A stretch of 9,963 bases of DNA from JBAYVY01 sp041674345 (GCA_041674345.1 JBAYVY010000112.1:1-9963); one strand, 5' to 3'; numbered from the stretch's first letter, positions 1 to 6,509 are shown. Notes: generated by a model not told the origin, from the letters alone. A program made the numbers and translations.

Positions 1-186
1 ACAGGCCGGCTCGACCACGAACTCATCCGCCTCTCCACCGCTTACGAACAAGACCTCGACCGCGAACTCAAACTCACCGTCGCCGTCGCCGAGCCGCTCC
101 TGCTCGTCGCCATGGCCGCGGTCATCGGCACCGTCGTCGTCAGCATGTTGCTCCCCATCTTCACCCTCCAGGACATGATCCAATAA
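1..186 (+). CDS. gspF: Type II secretion inner-membrane platform protein GspF, C-terminal end (5' partial)
   Basis: Frame 1 is open from the window edge to the TAA at 184-186 and encodes the last 61 residues. GspF is the polytopic inner-membrane protein that couples the GspE ATPase to pseudopilus growth. The visible part fits the end of the second GspF/PilC domain: a Gly-x-Leu stretch leading into a helix (RLSTAYEQDLDRELKL), then the family's Glu-Pro that opens the last membrane segment (VAEPLLLVAMAAVIGTVVV) and a short tail with LLPIF. Only 11 bases separate it from gspG, so the two are co-transcribed. Wobble positions are strongly C-rich, as in the following pseudopilin genes. The rest of the gene lies outside the window. 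Confidence 0.9.
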   Translation, partial: TGRLDHELIRLSTAYEQDLDRELKLTVAVAEPLLLVAMAAVIGTVVVSMLLPIFTLQDMIQ

Positions 187-197
187 CCAGGTGATCC

Positions 198-734
198 ATG
201 AATTCGATGCTCAATGTTCAATGTGCAATGTGCAATGTTTCCAAGCCAAGGCAGAGCGAGTCTTTTCCGGGGGCGAGCGCCGCCTTGGGTTCCCCCACAT
301 CGCACATCGCACATCGCACATCGCACATCTTTCGGGGCTTCACTCTCATCGAACTCCTTCTCGTCCTGGTCATCCTCGGCGTGCTCGCCGCGCTGGTCAT
401 CCCCAAGTTCACCAATCGCACCCAACAGGCCCGAAACACCGCCGCCAAAACCGACATCTCCAGCATCAAGGGCATGATTAACGCCTTTGAAATCGACACC
501 GGACGCCTGCCCACCAGCGACGAAGGTCTCAACGCGCTCCTCATCGCTCCCCCCAATGTCACCGACTGGCGAGGCCCCTACATCGACTCCAACGCTCTCC
601 CCAAAGACCCCTGGGGCAACGCCTATCTCTACCGCTATCCCGGCCAGCATAACCCCAACGGCTTCGACCTCTACTCCACAGGCCCCGACGGACGCGAAGG
701 CGGAAACGACGACATCGGCAACTGGAGCGAATGA
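198..734 (+). CDS. gspG: Major pseudopilin GspG with a repeat-derived 47-residue leader
   Basis: The 178-residue prepilin is the main subunit of the T2SS pseudopilus. After Gly47 comes the mature start FTLIE (Glu52 is the conserved +5 glutamate) and a hydrophobic helix up to PKF. The globular head has the GspG hallmarks: DTGRLPTSDEGLNAL, LPKDPWGNAYLY, and near the end DLYSTGPDGREGG and DDIGNW, the calcium-binding loop region. The mature part, about 131 residues, is normal in length. The leader is not: usual leaders have about 6-10 residues, and here nearly all of it is encoded by the repeat at 211-329. The start at 198 is chosen because AGGTGA lies at 189-194; in-frame ATGs at 207 and 228 are alternatives. 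No usable start lies between the repeat and the cleavage site. The stop overlaps an ATGA just before gspH. Confidence 0.95.
   Translation: MNSMLNVQCAMCNVSKPRQSESFPGASAALGSPTSHIAHRTSHIFRGFTLIELLLVLVILGVLAALVIPKFTNRTQQARNTAAKTDISSIKGMINAFEIDTGRLPTSDEGLNALLIAPPNVTDWRGPYIDSNALPKDPWGNAYLYRYPGQHNPNGFDLYSTGPDGREGGNDDIGNWSE
211..329 (+). repeat. Hairpin-type heptad repeat element, copy 1 (in gspG leader)
   Basis: The left arm is tandem CAATGTG-type heptads (211-238), the core is 241-292, and the right arm is tandem ACATCGC heptads (296-329). The arms are imperfect inverted repeats kept in 7-bp register, with one A/G difference per heptad. An exact inner pair, CCAAGGC (246-252) and GCCTTGG (282-288), closes a 29-nt loop. 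There is no TAA, TAG or TGA on the + strand. The 52-bp core differs from copy 3 at one position (286). The whole copy is translated as gspG leader residues 5-44. Confidence 0.93.
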
Positions 735-738
735 AAAA

Positions 739-1317
739 ATGTTCAATGTGCAATGTCCAATGCGCCATGTCCCCAAGCCAAGGCAGAGCGAGTCTTTTCC
801 GGGGGCGAGCGCCACCTCGGGTTCTTGGCACATCGCACATCACACATCGCACATCGCCTTCCGGGCCTTCACCCTCATCGAACTCATCCTCGTCCTCATG
901 CTCATCACCCTCACCCTCGCCATGACCGCCCCATCCTTCCGCGGCTGGTCACGCGGCGGCAAACTCCGCGACGCCGCCGATCAATTCCAGGCCGCCACAC
1001 TCCACGCACAATCCCAATCCGCCGCACAAGCACTTACCTATCGCCTCCAAATCGCCTCCGACGGCAAAAGCTACCAACTCACGCCCCTCGCCTCCGATTC
1101 AACATCCGACGCCTCCGCCTCGCAAACCTTCACCCTCCCCGATCATCTGACCATTCAACTCCTCCACGTCACCGGCGGCGACGGCTCCTCCATCCGCTTC
1201 TCCCCCACCGGCTCCACCACCCCCGCCCAGGTCCGCATCGCCGCCGACTGGGGCGATTCCATCATCCTCGCCTGCAACTCCGCCATCGCCGTATTCACCC
1301 GCGTCAAGGAACCGTGA
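739..1317 (+). CDS. gspH: Minor pseudopilin GspH with a repeat-derived 43-residue leader and Ala at -1
   Basis: This is a 192-residue minor pseudopilin of the GspH/FimT type, part of the tip complex. The mature N-terminus FTLIELILVL (Glu48 is +5) is followed by a hydrophobic helix, then APSFRGWSRGGKLRDAADQF, the usual GspH transition into the head domain, and a beta-rich C-terminal half. Leader residues 1-40 come from repeat copy 2. The residue before the cleavage point is Ala43 (GCC at 865-867) instead of the nearly invariant Gly seen in its neighbours. ATG 739 is chosen over upstream in-frame codons because GGAG lies at 724-727 and the gspG stop is at 732-734. ATG 731 is in another frame. 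H rather than another minor pseudopilin is inferred from gene order and head length. Confidence 0.88.
   Translation: MFNVQCPMRHVPKPRQSESFPGASATSGSWHIAHHTSHIAFRAFTLIELILVLMLITLTLAMTAPSFRGWSRGGKLRDAADQFQAATLHAQSQSAAQALTYRLQIASDGKSYQLTPLASDSTSDASASQTFTLPDHLTIQLLHVTGGDGSSIRFSPTGSTTPAQVRIAADWGDSIILACNSAIAVFTRVKEP
742..857 (+). repeat. Hairpin-type heptad repeat element, copy 2 (in gspH leader)
   Basis: Same design as copy 1: CAATGT-type heptads on the left, a core with TCTTTTCCGGGGGCGAG (793-809), and ACATCGC/ACATCAC heptads on the right. GCCAAG (777-782) pairs with CTTGGC (824-829). By hand alignment, 742-870 and 1326-1454 (copy 3) are collinear without gaps and differ at four positions: 743, 814, 866 and 867. 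There is no forward-strand stop in any frame. The right edge may reach about 864, since similarity with copy 3 runs into the prepilin cleavage site. Confidence 0.93.
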
Positions 1318-1320
1318 TTC

Positions 1321-1441
1321 CAATGTGCAATGTGCAATGTCCAATGCGCCATGTCCCCAAGCCAAGGCAGAGCGAGTCTTTTCCGGGGGCGAGCGCCGCC
1401 TCGGGTTCTTGGCACATCGCACATCACACATCGCACATCGC
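1321..1441 (+). repeat. Hairpin-type heptad repeat element, copy 3 (in gspI leader)
   Basis: This copy is nearly identical to copy 2 but carries one extra left-arm heptad (1321-1327). The core is at 1357-1408 and the right arm is ACATCGC/ACATCAC heptads ending at 1441. The ATG used as the gspI start is part of the first heptad, so the element itself supplies the start codon. The orientation is the same as in copies 1 and 2. The forward strand is stop-free in all three frames. Confidence 0.93.
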
Positions 1442-1841
1442 CTTCCGGGGGTTCACCCTTGTCGAAGTTCTCGCCGCCCTCGTCTTCCTCGGCATCGTCA
1501 TCCCCGTCGCCATGCGATGCGCCACTGTCTGTCTCCAAACCACCGCCCACGCCCGGCACACCCTCGAAGCGTCGCAACTCGCCGAACAAAAACTCGCCCA
1601 AATCCTCATCGACCGCGACACCGCCGGCCTCGACGCCACCGGCGACTTCAACCCCGATTTCCCCGAATACACCTGGCAAACCGAATCCGCCCCCTTCGAC
1701 TCCCCCCTCACCGGCGTGTCCGACGTCCGCCTCGTCACCGTCCACATCCGCTGGCGCGAACGCGCCACCCAACGCTCCTGCGACCTGTCCACACTCATGT
1801 ATCCCGCCGCATCCTCCACCCTGACCGGAGAAACCCAATGA
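1323..1841 (+). CDS. gspI: Minor pseudopilin GspI with a repeat-derived 43-residue leader
   Basis: This is a 172-residue minor pseudopilin of the tip complex. Gly43 is followed by FTLVEVLAALVFLGIVIPVAM, with Glu48 at +5. The VEVLAALV pattern and the following LEASQLAEQKLAQIL helix are typical of GspI. The head is short and ends with a strand containing VRLVTVHIRWRERATQRS, resembling the GspI C-terminal strand. Leader residues 1-40 are encoded by repeat copy 3 and are almost identical to those of GspH. ATG 1323 is preceded by AAGGA at 1306-1310. A GTG at 1314, three codons upstream in frame and overlapping the gspH stop as GTGA, is the alternative start. The gene ends in an ATGA overlap with gspJ. 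Confidence 0.9.
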   Translation: MCNVQCPMRHVPKPRQSESFPGASAASGSWHIAHHTSHIAFRGFTLVEVLAALVFLGIVIPVAMRCATVCLQTTAHARHTLEASQLAEQKLAQILIDRDTAGLDATGDFNPDFPEYTWQTESAPFDSPLTGVSDVRLVTVHIRWRERATQRSCDLSTLMYPAASSTLTGETQ

Positions 1842-2551
1842 CCCGCTCATTGCGAAATCTCCGAAATACTTTTCAAGCACGGGATGACGCCGTCTTCGGC
1901 GACAGACCGTGGTCCGAATTCGGTTTCACGTTGCTCGAACTCCTTCTCGCCGTCGCCGTCTCCGCCATGATCGCCGTCTCCCTTTACGCCGCCATGAACG
2001 CCGGTTTCAAGGCCCGAACCTCCGCCTACGCACAACTCGACATCCCCCGGCAGGCCGCGCTGCTGCTCGACGCCATCGAACACCACTTCCAGTCCGGCCT
2101 GCCCGCCACCGCCGACAAACCCTTCACCGGCTACGACAACGAAGTCGATTTCTACACCCTCGACCGCGACGCCGAACTGCCCGATGACAACCCCCTCGCC
2201 GAGTGCGAATGCTGGATGGCCATCTTCCTCCGCGATCAGCAAAATCACAATCAACTCATCCGGCAAGTCGTCCGCAATCTCTACACTTCCGTCACGCAAG
2301 ACCCCGACCAAACCCTGCTTTCCACCGATGTTCTCGCCCTGACGTTCCACTACTACGACGGCTCCGACTGGCAAACCGAATGGGACTCCACCGAACACGA
2401 CAATCAACTTCCCGCGGCGATCAAAGTCACCCTTGAACTGGCCCGTCCGACCTCCACCGACCCCAACGCCCGTTACCGCATGACCCGCATCATGCCCTTA
2501 TCGTGGAGCCAATCCTCACCACAAATAACAACTTCCGGGGGCGGATCGTGA
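1838..2551 (+). CDS. gspJ: Minor pseudopilin GspJ
   Basis: This 237-residue minor pseudopilin forms the pseudopilus tip with GspI and GspK. Gly29 is followed by FTLLELLLAVAVSAMIAVSLYAAMNAG, with Glu34 at +5, the classic GspJ N-terminal helix. The head contains DIPRQAALLLDAIEHHF, then VDFYTLD, a C-terminal LTFHYYDGSDWQTEWDS and a final strand IKVTLELARP, which is the usual GspJ order. The start is the ATG overlapping the gspI stop (ATGA at 1838-1841), consistent with translational coupling. The leader of 29 residues is longer than usual but is not the heptad element found in G, H and I. The wobble positions are C-rich like the rest of the pseudopilin block. Confidence 0.92.
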   Translation: MTRSLRNLRNTFQARDDAVFGDRPWSEFGFTLLELLLAVAVSAMIAVSLYAAMNAGFKARTSAYAQLDIPRQAALLLDAIEHHFQSGLPATADKPFTGYDNEVDFYTLDRDAELPDDNPLAECECWMAIFLRDQQNHNQLIRQVVRNLYTSVTQDPDQTLLSTDVLALTFHYYDGSDWQTEWDSTEHDNQLPAAIKVTLELARPTSTDPNARYRMTRIMPLSWSQSSPQITTSGGGS

Positions 2552-2556
2552 ATCGC

Positions 2557-3900
2557 ATGACGCCGACAATCCGACACACCCACCGACGCGGCTCCATACT
2601 CGTCGTCACCCTGATCGTCGTCTTCGCCCTCGCGTCGATGCTGCTAACGCTCAGCCACCGGGTCAGCGTGCTGGCCAACGCTTCCGCCAACACCGCCGCC
2701 GCACGACAAGCCGACGCCATCGAACGCGGCGCCGAACAAAATGTGCTGGCCATCCTCTCCCAAAAACTCGACTCGCTCGACGATCTGCGAGAATCCGACT
2801 TCGAGCAAATCCGCGTCGGCAAAGGTTATTACTGGATCATCCGACCCGACTACGGCGACTCCAACCTCCCCCGATTCGGCCTGGTCGATGAAAGCGCCAA
2901 ACTCGACCTCAACACCGCCGGCTACGCCATGCTCCAACAACTGTCGGGCGTTACCGAACCGCTCGCCGGCTCCGTCGTCGATTGGCGCGACCCCGATGAC
3001 ACGCCCACCGGCTCCGGTTCCGAATCCCTCGCCTATGCCGTGAAAATCCCCGCCTACGCCGCGAAAAACGCGCCCTTTGAATCCGTCGAGGAATTGCTGC
3101 TCGTCGATGGCATGACCCGCGATCTGCTCTACGGCCAGGCCCCGTCCATCATCGGCACGACAACACAGTCCGGCAATGTCTTCGGCGGTGATCGTTACAT
3201 CGCCGACGGATTATTCGACGATTTTACAGTTTGGAATATTCGACCCAATACCGACAAAAACGGAAAAACGCGAATAGATATCAACGATATCCGTCAGCGC
3301 GGCCGGCTTCGCACACTGCTGCGCGACAAACTCGGCGGATCGCGCGGCGACCAGGTCGCCAATCAGCTCGGCAACATCAACTTCACCGACATGTTCGACA
3401 TGGCGCGCCGCGCCGCCATGACCGCCGCGGAACTGGCGCTGGTCGAAGATTCCATCACCACCGCCACGACGCAACAGTTGCGGGGGCGCATCAACGTCAA
3501 TGCCGCCCCGCGTGAAGTGTTGCTCTGCCTCACACCGCTGACCAGCGCCGATGTCGATGCCCTGCTGGCCAACCGCGACACCTCCGCCCGAACCGACGAG
3601 CGTTCGGCGGCGTGGGTGTACGACGTGCTGCGCGAAAAAGCCGTGGGCATCGGCAATCGCATCGCGGGGCAGGGCTGTCAGTTCTCGGCGGAAATCGTCG
3701 CCGCCAGCGGCGACGGCAGGGCGTTCAAACGCGTACGCATCGTCGTCGATGTTTCAGGCGCGTCGCCCCGCATCGTGTACCGGCATGACCGCACCGCGAT
3801 GGGCTGGCCCCTCGACCCGGCGATACTCAAACAATGGCGCCGCGGCGGACCCGCCAACGGATCGACCCCCGTCGCGGCAACTCTCGGAGTGCGACAGTGA
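2557..3900 (+). CDS. gspK: Minor pseudopilin GspK
   Basis: This 447-residue pseudopilin caps the tip and is by far the largest, as expected for GspK. After a 12-residue leader ending in RRG comes SILVVTLIVVFALASMLLTL. The +5 position is Val rather than Glu, a known trait of GspK. The body has the two short helical (SAM-like) segments of the family: KLDLNTAGYAMLQQLSGV near residue 115, and RINVNAAPREVLLCL near residue 310, with VDWRDPDDTP between them. A GTG at 2548 overlaps the gspJ stop as GTGA and lies in the same frame three codons upstream. It is the alternative start; the purine-rich stretch at 2538-2545 is better spaced for ATG 2557. The gene ends with a one-base overlap with gspL. Confidence 0.9.
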   Translation: MTPTIRHTHRRGSILVVTLIVVFALASMLLTLSHRVSVLANASANTAAARQADAIERGAEQNVLAILSQKLDSLDDLRESDFEQIRVGKGYYWIIRPDYGDSNLPRFGLVDESAKLDLNTAGYAMLQQLSGVTEPLAGSVVDWRDPDDTPTGSGSESLAYAVKIPAYAAKNAPFESVEELLLVDGMTRDLLYGQAPSIIGTTTQSGNVFGGDRYIADGLFDDFTVWNIRPNTDKNGKTRIDINDIRQRGRLRTLLRDKLGGSRGDQVANQLGNINFTDMFDMARRAAMTAAELALVEDSITTATTQQLRGRINVNAAPREVLLCLTPLTSADVDALLANRDTSARTDERSAAWVYDVLREKAVGIGNRIAGQGCQFSAEIVAASGDGRAFKRVRIVVDVSGASPRIVYRHDRTAMGWPLDPAILKQWRRGGPANGSTPVAATLGVRQ

Positions 3901-5303
3901 TGCTTTTCGGTTCACGCAACATACTGGGACTGGCCCTGGGCGACCGCACGATTCAATGCGCCCAGATCGCAACGGCGGGCGGTCGCAGCGTGGTTGAGCG
4001 ATTGGCGCGATATGAATTGCCGCCGGGCGTCGGTTATGAACAACCCGATGCGCTGGGGGCGTTGCTGAAAACGTTTCTGCGCGAACACCATTTTACCGCG
4101 ACCCACACGATGATCGGTCTGCCGCTGCGGTGGCTGGTGACGCACGCCGCCGATCTGCCGCCCGCCGACCCGGCCGCGGCGTGCGCGATGCTGCGATTGC
4201 AAGTCGAACGATTGAGCAGCGACGGCGAACTGGACATGGTGTACGACTGCGTCGGCGAACCCGGCGGCGACATCGCCAAACAAGTAATGCTTGTCGGCGT
4301 GCTGCGGCCACAATTGGATCGCATCGGAAAGTTCGCCGATGCCGCGGGATTGACGCCGGTTGGCGTCACGCCCACGGCGCTGATCGCCGGTGACGCGATG
4401 AATCAGTCGATGTTGCTGCTGGCCGATCACGGCACGGAACTGGTGGTCCGGCGTGACGGCGCGGCTCAATCATGGCGTCATTGGCGGGCCATGCCGCGCC
4501 AGGCCCCGTCGGAACTGCCGGTTTGGAGCGGTGAATTGCGGCGAAACTGTGCGTTGGCGGGGCGGAGCGGCGCGATGACGCTGGTCGATGCCGTCGGTTT
4601 GGATGAGGCCCGGCGAAAACAACTGGACGACCTGGCGGGCGGCGAACCGATGGCGTCGGCGGACATCGCGGCGGAGATTCGCCCCGATGCGCTGAACGGC
4701 GCGCCGCCGGGTTCGCGGGCGGGAATGTTCATACCCGCGATCGCGCTGGGCGCGGCCGGGCGAAGCGCCGCCGCTCCGCGGGTCAATTTCGCGCGGTCAC
4801 GTCTGACGCCCCCGCGGGTCAGACGATTCGGGCGATGGCGGATCACGGCCGTCGCGGCGGGGTTACTGTTGATGACGGGTCTGGCGGCGTTGTATGTCAC
4901 GATGCAACGGCGCGAGGGTGAAGCGGCGCGTCTGGAAGCGCGGTTCAAACAACAGCAGCCGGAATTGAAAACCGCGAAAGCGGACATCACGCGGTTCAGC
5001 TATGGCCGGCGGTATTTTGAGATGCGTCCGCCGGTGCTGGATTGTTTGAAGCAGATCACGCGGACGTTCCGTGACGGCGAGCCGATCTGGGTGACGACGT
5101 TCACGATGAAGGACACGGGCAAGGGGCGGATGCAGGGCAAATCGACGGAGCAGCGGGTGATTCTGGCGGTGCTGGATCGTTTGCGGGGCGACGCGAATTT
5201 CAGCGACGTGCAGTTGCAGGACATGCGGGAGGGGTCGGGCCGGGAGCGGGAAGTGATGTTTTCGATTTCGCTGACTTATCACGGAGGCAGGAACGGATCA
5301 TGA
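3900..5303 (+). CDS. gspL: GspL-like assembly protein (PilM-like actin fold joined to a PilN-like periplasmic part)
   Basis: This 467-residue inner-membrane platform protein is predicted to link the cytoplasmic GspE ATPase to the periplasmic scaffold. Residues 1 to about 240 look like a PilM/GspL actin-like domain, opening with LGLALGDRTIQCAQI, a phosphate-loop-like segment, and containing RLQVERLSSDGELDMVYD and ADHGTELVVRRDG. A poorly conserved linker follows. One membrane helix lies near residues 314-335 (ITAVAAGLLLMTGLAALYV). Then comes a coiled-coil-like stretch (about 338-366) and a PilN-like domain with PVLDCLKQITRTF. ATG 3900 overlaps the gspK stop by one base and has GGAG at 3886-3889. 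Sequence similarity to classical GspL is weak by eye. The name rests on domain order and on its place between gspK and gspM. Confidence 0.8.
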   Translation: MLFGSRNILGLALGDRTIQCAQIATAGGRSVVERLARYELPPGVGYEQPDALGALLKTFLREHHFTATHTMIGLPLRWLVTHAADLPPADPAAACAMLRLQVERLSSDGELDMVYDCVGEPGGDIAKQVMLVGVLRPQLDRIGKFADAAGLTPVGVTPTALIAGDAMNQSMLLLADHGTELVVRRDGAAQSWRHWRAMPRQAPSELPVWSGELRRNCALAGRSGAMTLVDAVGLDEARRKQLDDLAGGEPMASADIAAEIRPDALNGAPPGSRAGMFIPAIALGAAGRSAAAPRVNFARSRLTPPRVRRFGRWRITAVAAGLLLMTGLAALYVTMQRREGEAARLEARFKQQQPELKTAKADITRFSYGRRYFEMRPPVLDCLKQITRTFRDGEPIWVTTFTMKDTGKGRMQGKSTEQRVILAVLDRLRGDANFSDVQLQDMREGSGREREVMFSISLTYHGGRNGS

Positions 5304-5857
5304 AAGTTTCACAGAGGGAACGATACATTTCGATCGCGGCGGGCGTGGTGGTGGCGTTGTTCGTGCTGGACCAGTTCGCGCTGTCGCCCTGGTTTTCAAG
5401 ATGGACGGCGGCGGATACGCGGATCGCGGATCAGAAGGATCGACTGGCGCAGGCGAAGCAGACGTTCGACGGCGGCGAGCGGGCGAACCGGCGGTGGGCG
5501 GAGATATCGAAGCGGACATTGAAGGCCGACGCGCCGGCGGCGGAGAGCCAGATACTCAACGCCGCGCGCCAGTGGGCGCAGACGGCGGGATTGTCGCTGA
5601 CTTCCCTGAAACCCGAACGCAGCGAGAAGGAGCAGGGATTCATGAAGATCACGATTCGCGCGACGGCCAACGGATCGCTGTCGCAGATCACACGGTTCAT
5701 TGACGAGGCGGGCGATTCGCCGCTGCCGGTGCGCATCGCGGATTTGCAGATCAGCGCCCACAAGGAGGGCACGGATGATCTGTCGATGCTGATCGGGTTG
5801 GCGACGATCTATCAACCGGTTGTCTCGCAAACCGCAGGGACGGAGGCGAACCGATGA
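5300..5857 (+). CDS. gspM: GspM/PilO-like inner-membrane assembly protein
   Basis: This 185-residue protein has a short cytoplasmic N-terminus, one membrane helix near residues 9-30 (ISIAAGVVVALFVLDQFAL), a coiled-coil-like region rich in Ala, Arg and Glu (about 38-66), and a C-terminal alpha/beta region. That last region contains LNAARQWAQTAGLSLTSL and SLSQITRFIDEAGDSPLPVRIADLQI, which fit the ferredoxin-like fold of GspM and PilO. These proteins dimerise with GspL/PilN to form the periplasmic scaffold of the secretion platform. The start overlaps the gspL stop (ATGA at 5300-5303) and the end overlaps the next gene the same way. Wobble positions are G-rich, in contrast to the C-rich pseudopilin genes upstream. 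M is chosen over PilO because of the T2SS context. Confidence 0.8.
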   Translation: MKVSQRERYISIAAGVVVALFVLDQFALSPWFSRWTAADTRIADQKDRLAQAKQTFDGGERANRRWAEISKRTLKADAPAAESQILNAARQWAQTAGLSLTSLKPERSEKEQGFMKITIRATANGSLSQITRFIDEAGDSPLPVRIADLQISAHKEGTDDLSMLIGLATIYQPVVSQTAGTEANR

Positions 5858-6483
5858 AGTACGTTCATAAGATATTGTTGACGGTTTTGGTGGTCAGTGC
5901 GAGCGCGATGGCGCAAGCACCGGCGGCGGGGCCGGTGGTACCGGTTCAGTCGTTCGCAGAGGAATACGGGATTATCACGCGGAAAAACATCTTTTTGCGT
6001 GACCGGCGGTCGGCGGCGGATACGGAGAATCACGCGGTGACGCGGCCGGTTCCGCCGACGCCGATGGAGAAGACTTATGCGCTTGTCGGCGTGGCGGTGG
6101 GGGATCAGGATTCACGCGCTTATTTTGAACATTCGGGAATGATTGAAAAACATGTGGTCGGTGAAACGATCGGGCGGGGAACAGTGTGCGAGATTCAGGT
6201 GGACGGCGTGATATACGAATCGCAAGGGCGACGAACCGTGGTGAAGGTCGGACAAGACCTGAGCGGCGACATGTCATCGCCGCCCCCGGAAGTAAAGCCC
6301 CCGGAAGTAAAGCCCCCGGAAGTAAAGGCCCCGGAAGCGGCAGCAGGTGTGTCGGGTCAACCGGCGGCGGCTCCGGTGTCGGGGGCCGCAGCCGCGCCAT
6401 CGTCCGGCGCGGGTGCCGATGGGGCGACATTGAGCATTGAGGAGCGGATGCGTCGGCGTCGGCAGGAGTCACTGGGCCAGTAA
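5854..6483 (+). CDS. GspC/PilP-like periplasmic protein (HR-like domain, no PDZ)
   Basis: This 209-residue protein probably connects the inner-membrane scaffold to the secretin. Residues 1-19 form a signal peptide (ILLTVLVVSASAMA). Residues 35-49, AEEYGIITRKNIFLR, match the short helix that precedes the HR domain in GspC and the equivalent in PilP. Residues 74-136, with YALVGVAVGDQDSRAYFE and VCEIQVDGVIYES, look like the small beta domain itself. Residues 144-161 repeat PPEVK three times, and a Pro/Ala linker leads to a basic C-terminus (EERMRRRRQ). Unlike classical GspC there is no cytoplasmic N-terminus or PDZ domain. It lies directly before gspD and overlaps gspM by ATGA. No gene symbol is given because GspC and PilP cannot be told apart here. 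Confidence 0.7.
   Translation: MKYVHKILLTVLVVSASAMAQAPAAGPVVPVQSFAEEYGIITRKNIFLRDRRSAADTENHAVTRPVPPTPMEKTYALVGVAVGDQDSRAYFEHSGMIEKHVVGETIGRGTVCEIQVDGVIYESQGRRTVVKVGQDLSGDMSSPPPEVKPPEVKPPEVKAPEAAAGVSGQPAAAPVSGAAAAPSSGAGADGATLSIEERMRRRRQESLGQ
6283..6327 (+). repeat. 15-bp tandem repeat, three perfect copies (PPEVK linker)
   Basis: The unit CCCCCGGAAGTAAAG occurs at 6283-6297, 6298-6312 and 6313-6327, followed by a diverged partial copy. It lies in frame in the GspC/PilP-like gene and encodes PPEVK repeats. Perfect copies suggest recent slippage, and the unit length keeps the frame. Confidence 0.95.
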
Positions 6484-6509
6484 CACGAACGATTCGTTCG
6501 GAGAGCATT

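Noticed and set aside
296..329. Possible CRISPR-like array from the regular ACATCGC units
   Set aside because: Units are 7 bp with no spacers and there are no cas genes; it is one arm of the hairpin-type element.
211..329. Element as a transcription terminator between gspF and gspG
   Set aside because: The hairpin lies inside the translated gspG leader, has a long loop and no following T-run, and the operon clearly continues.
487..738. Upstream extension of the gspH frame
   Set aside because: The extra 84 codons overlap gspG in another frame and lack a pilin-like leader; ATG 739 with GGAG at 724-727 explains the start.
42..833. 263-codon open frame on the minus strand across gspG
   Set aside because: It is open mainly because the heptad elements and G+C-rich gspG codons lack minus-strand stops; it has no family features and opposes a clear gspG.
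1155..1880. 241-codon Gly/Val/Glu-rich minus-strand frame
   Set aside because: Shadow of gspH and gspI; no domain pattern, and it crosses the repeat element.
2532..2547. TTCCGGGGGCGGA before gspK as a remnant of the element core (TTCCGGGGGCGAG)
   Set aside because: The match is only about a dozen G+C-rich bases with no heptad arms around it, so chance is the simpler explanation.
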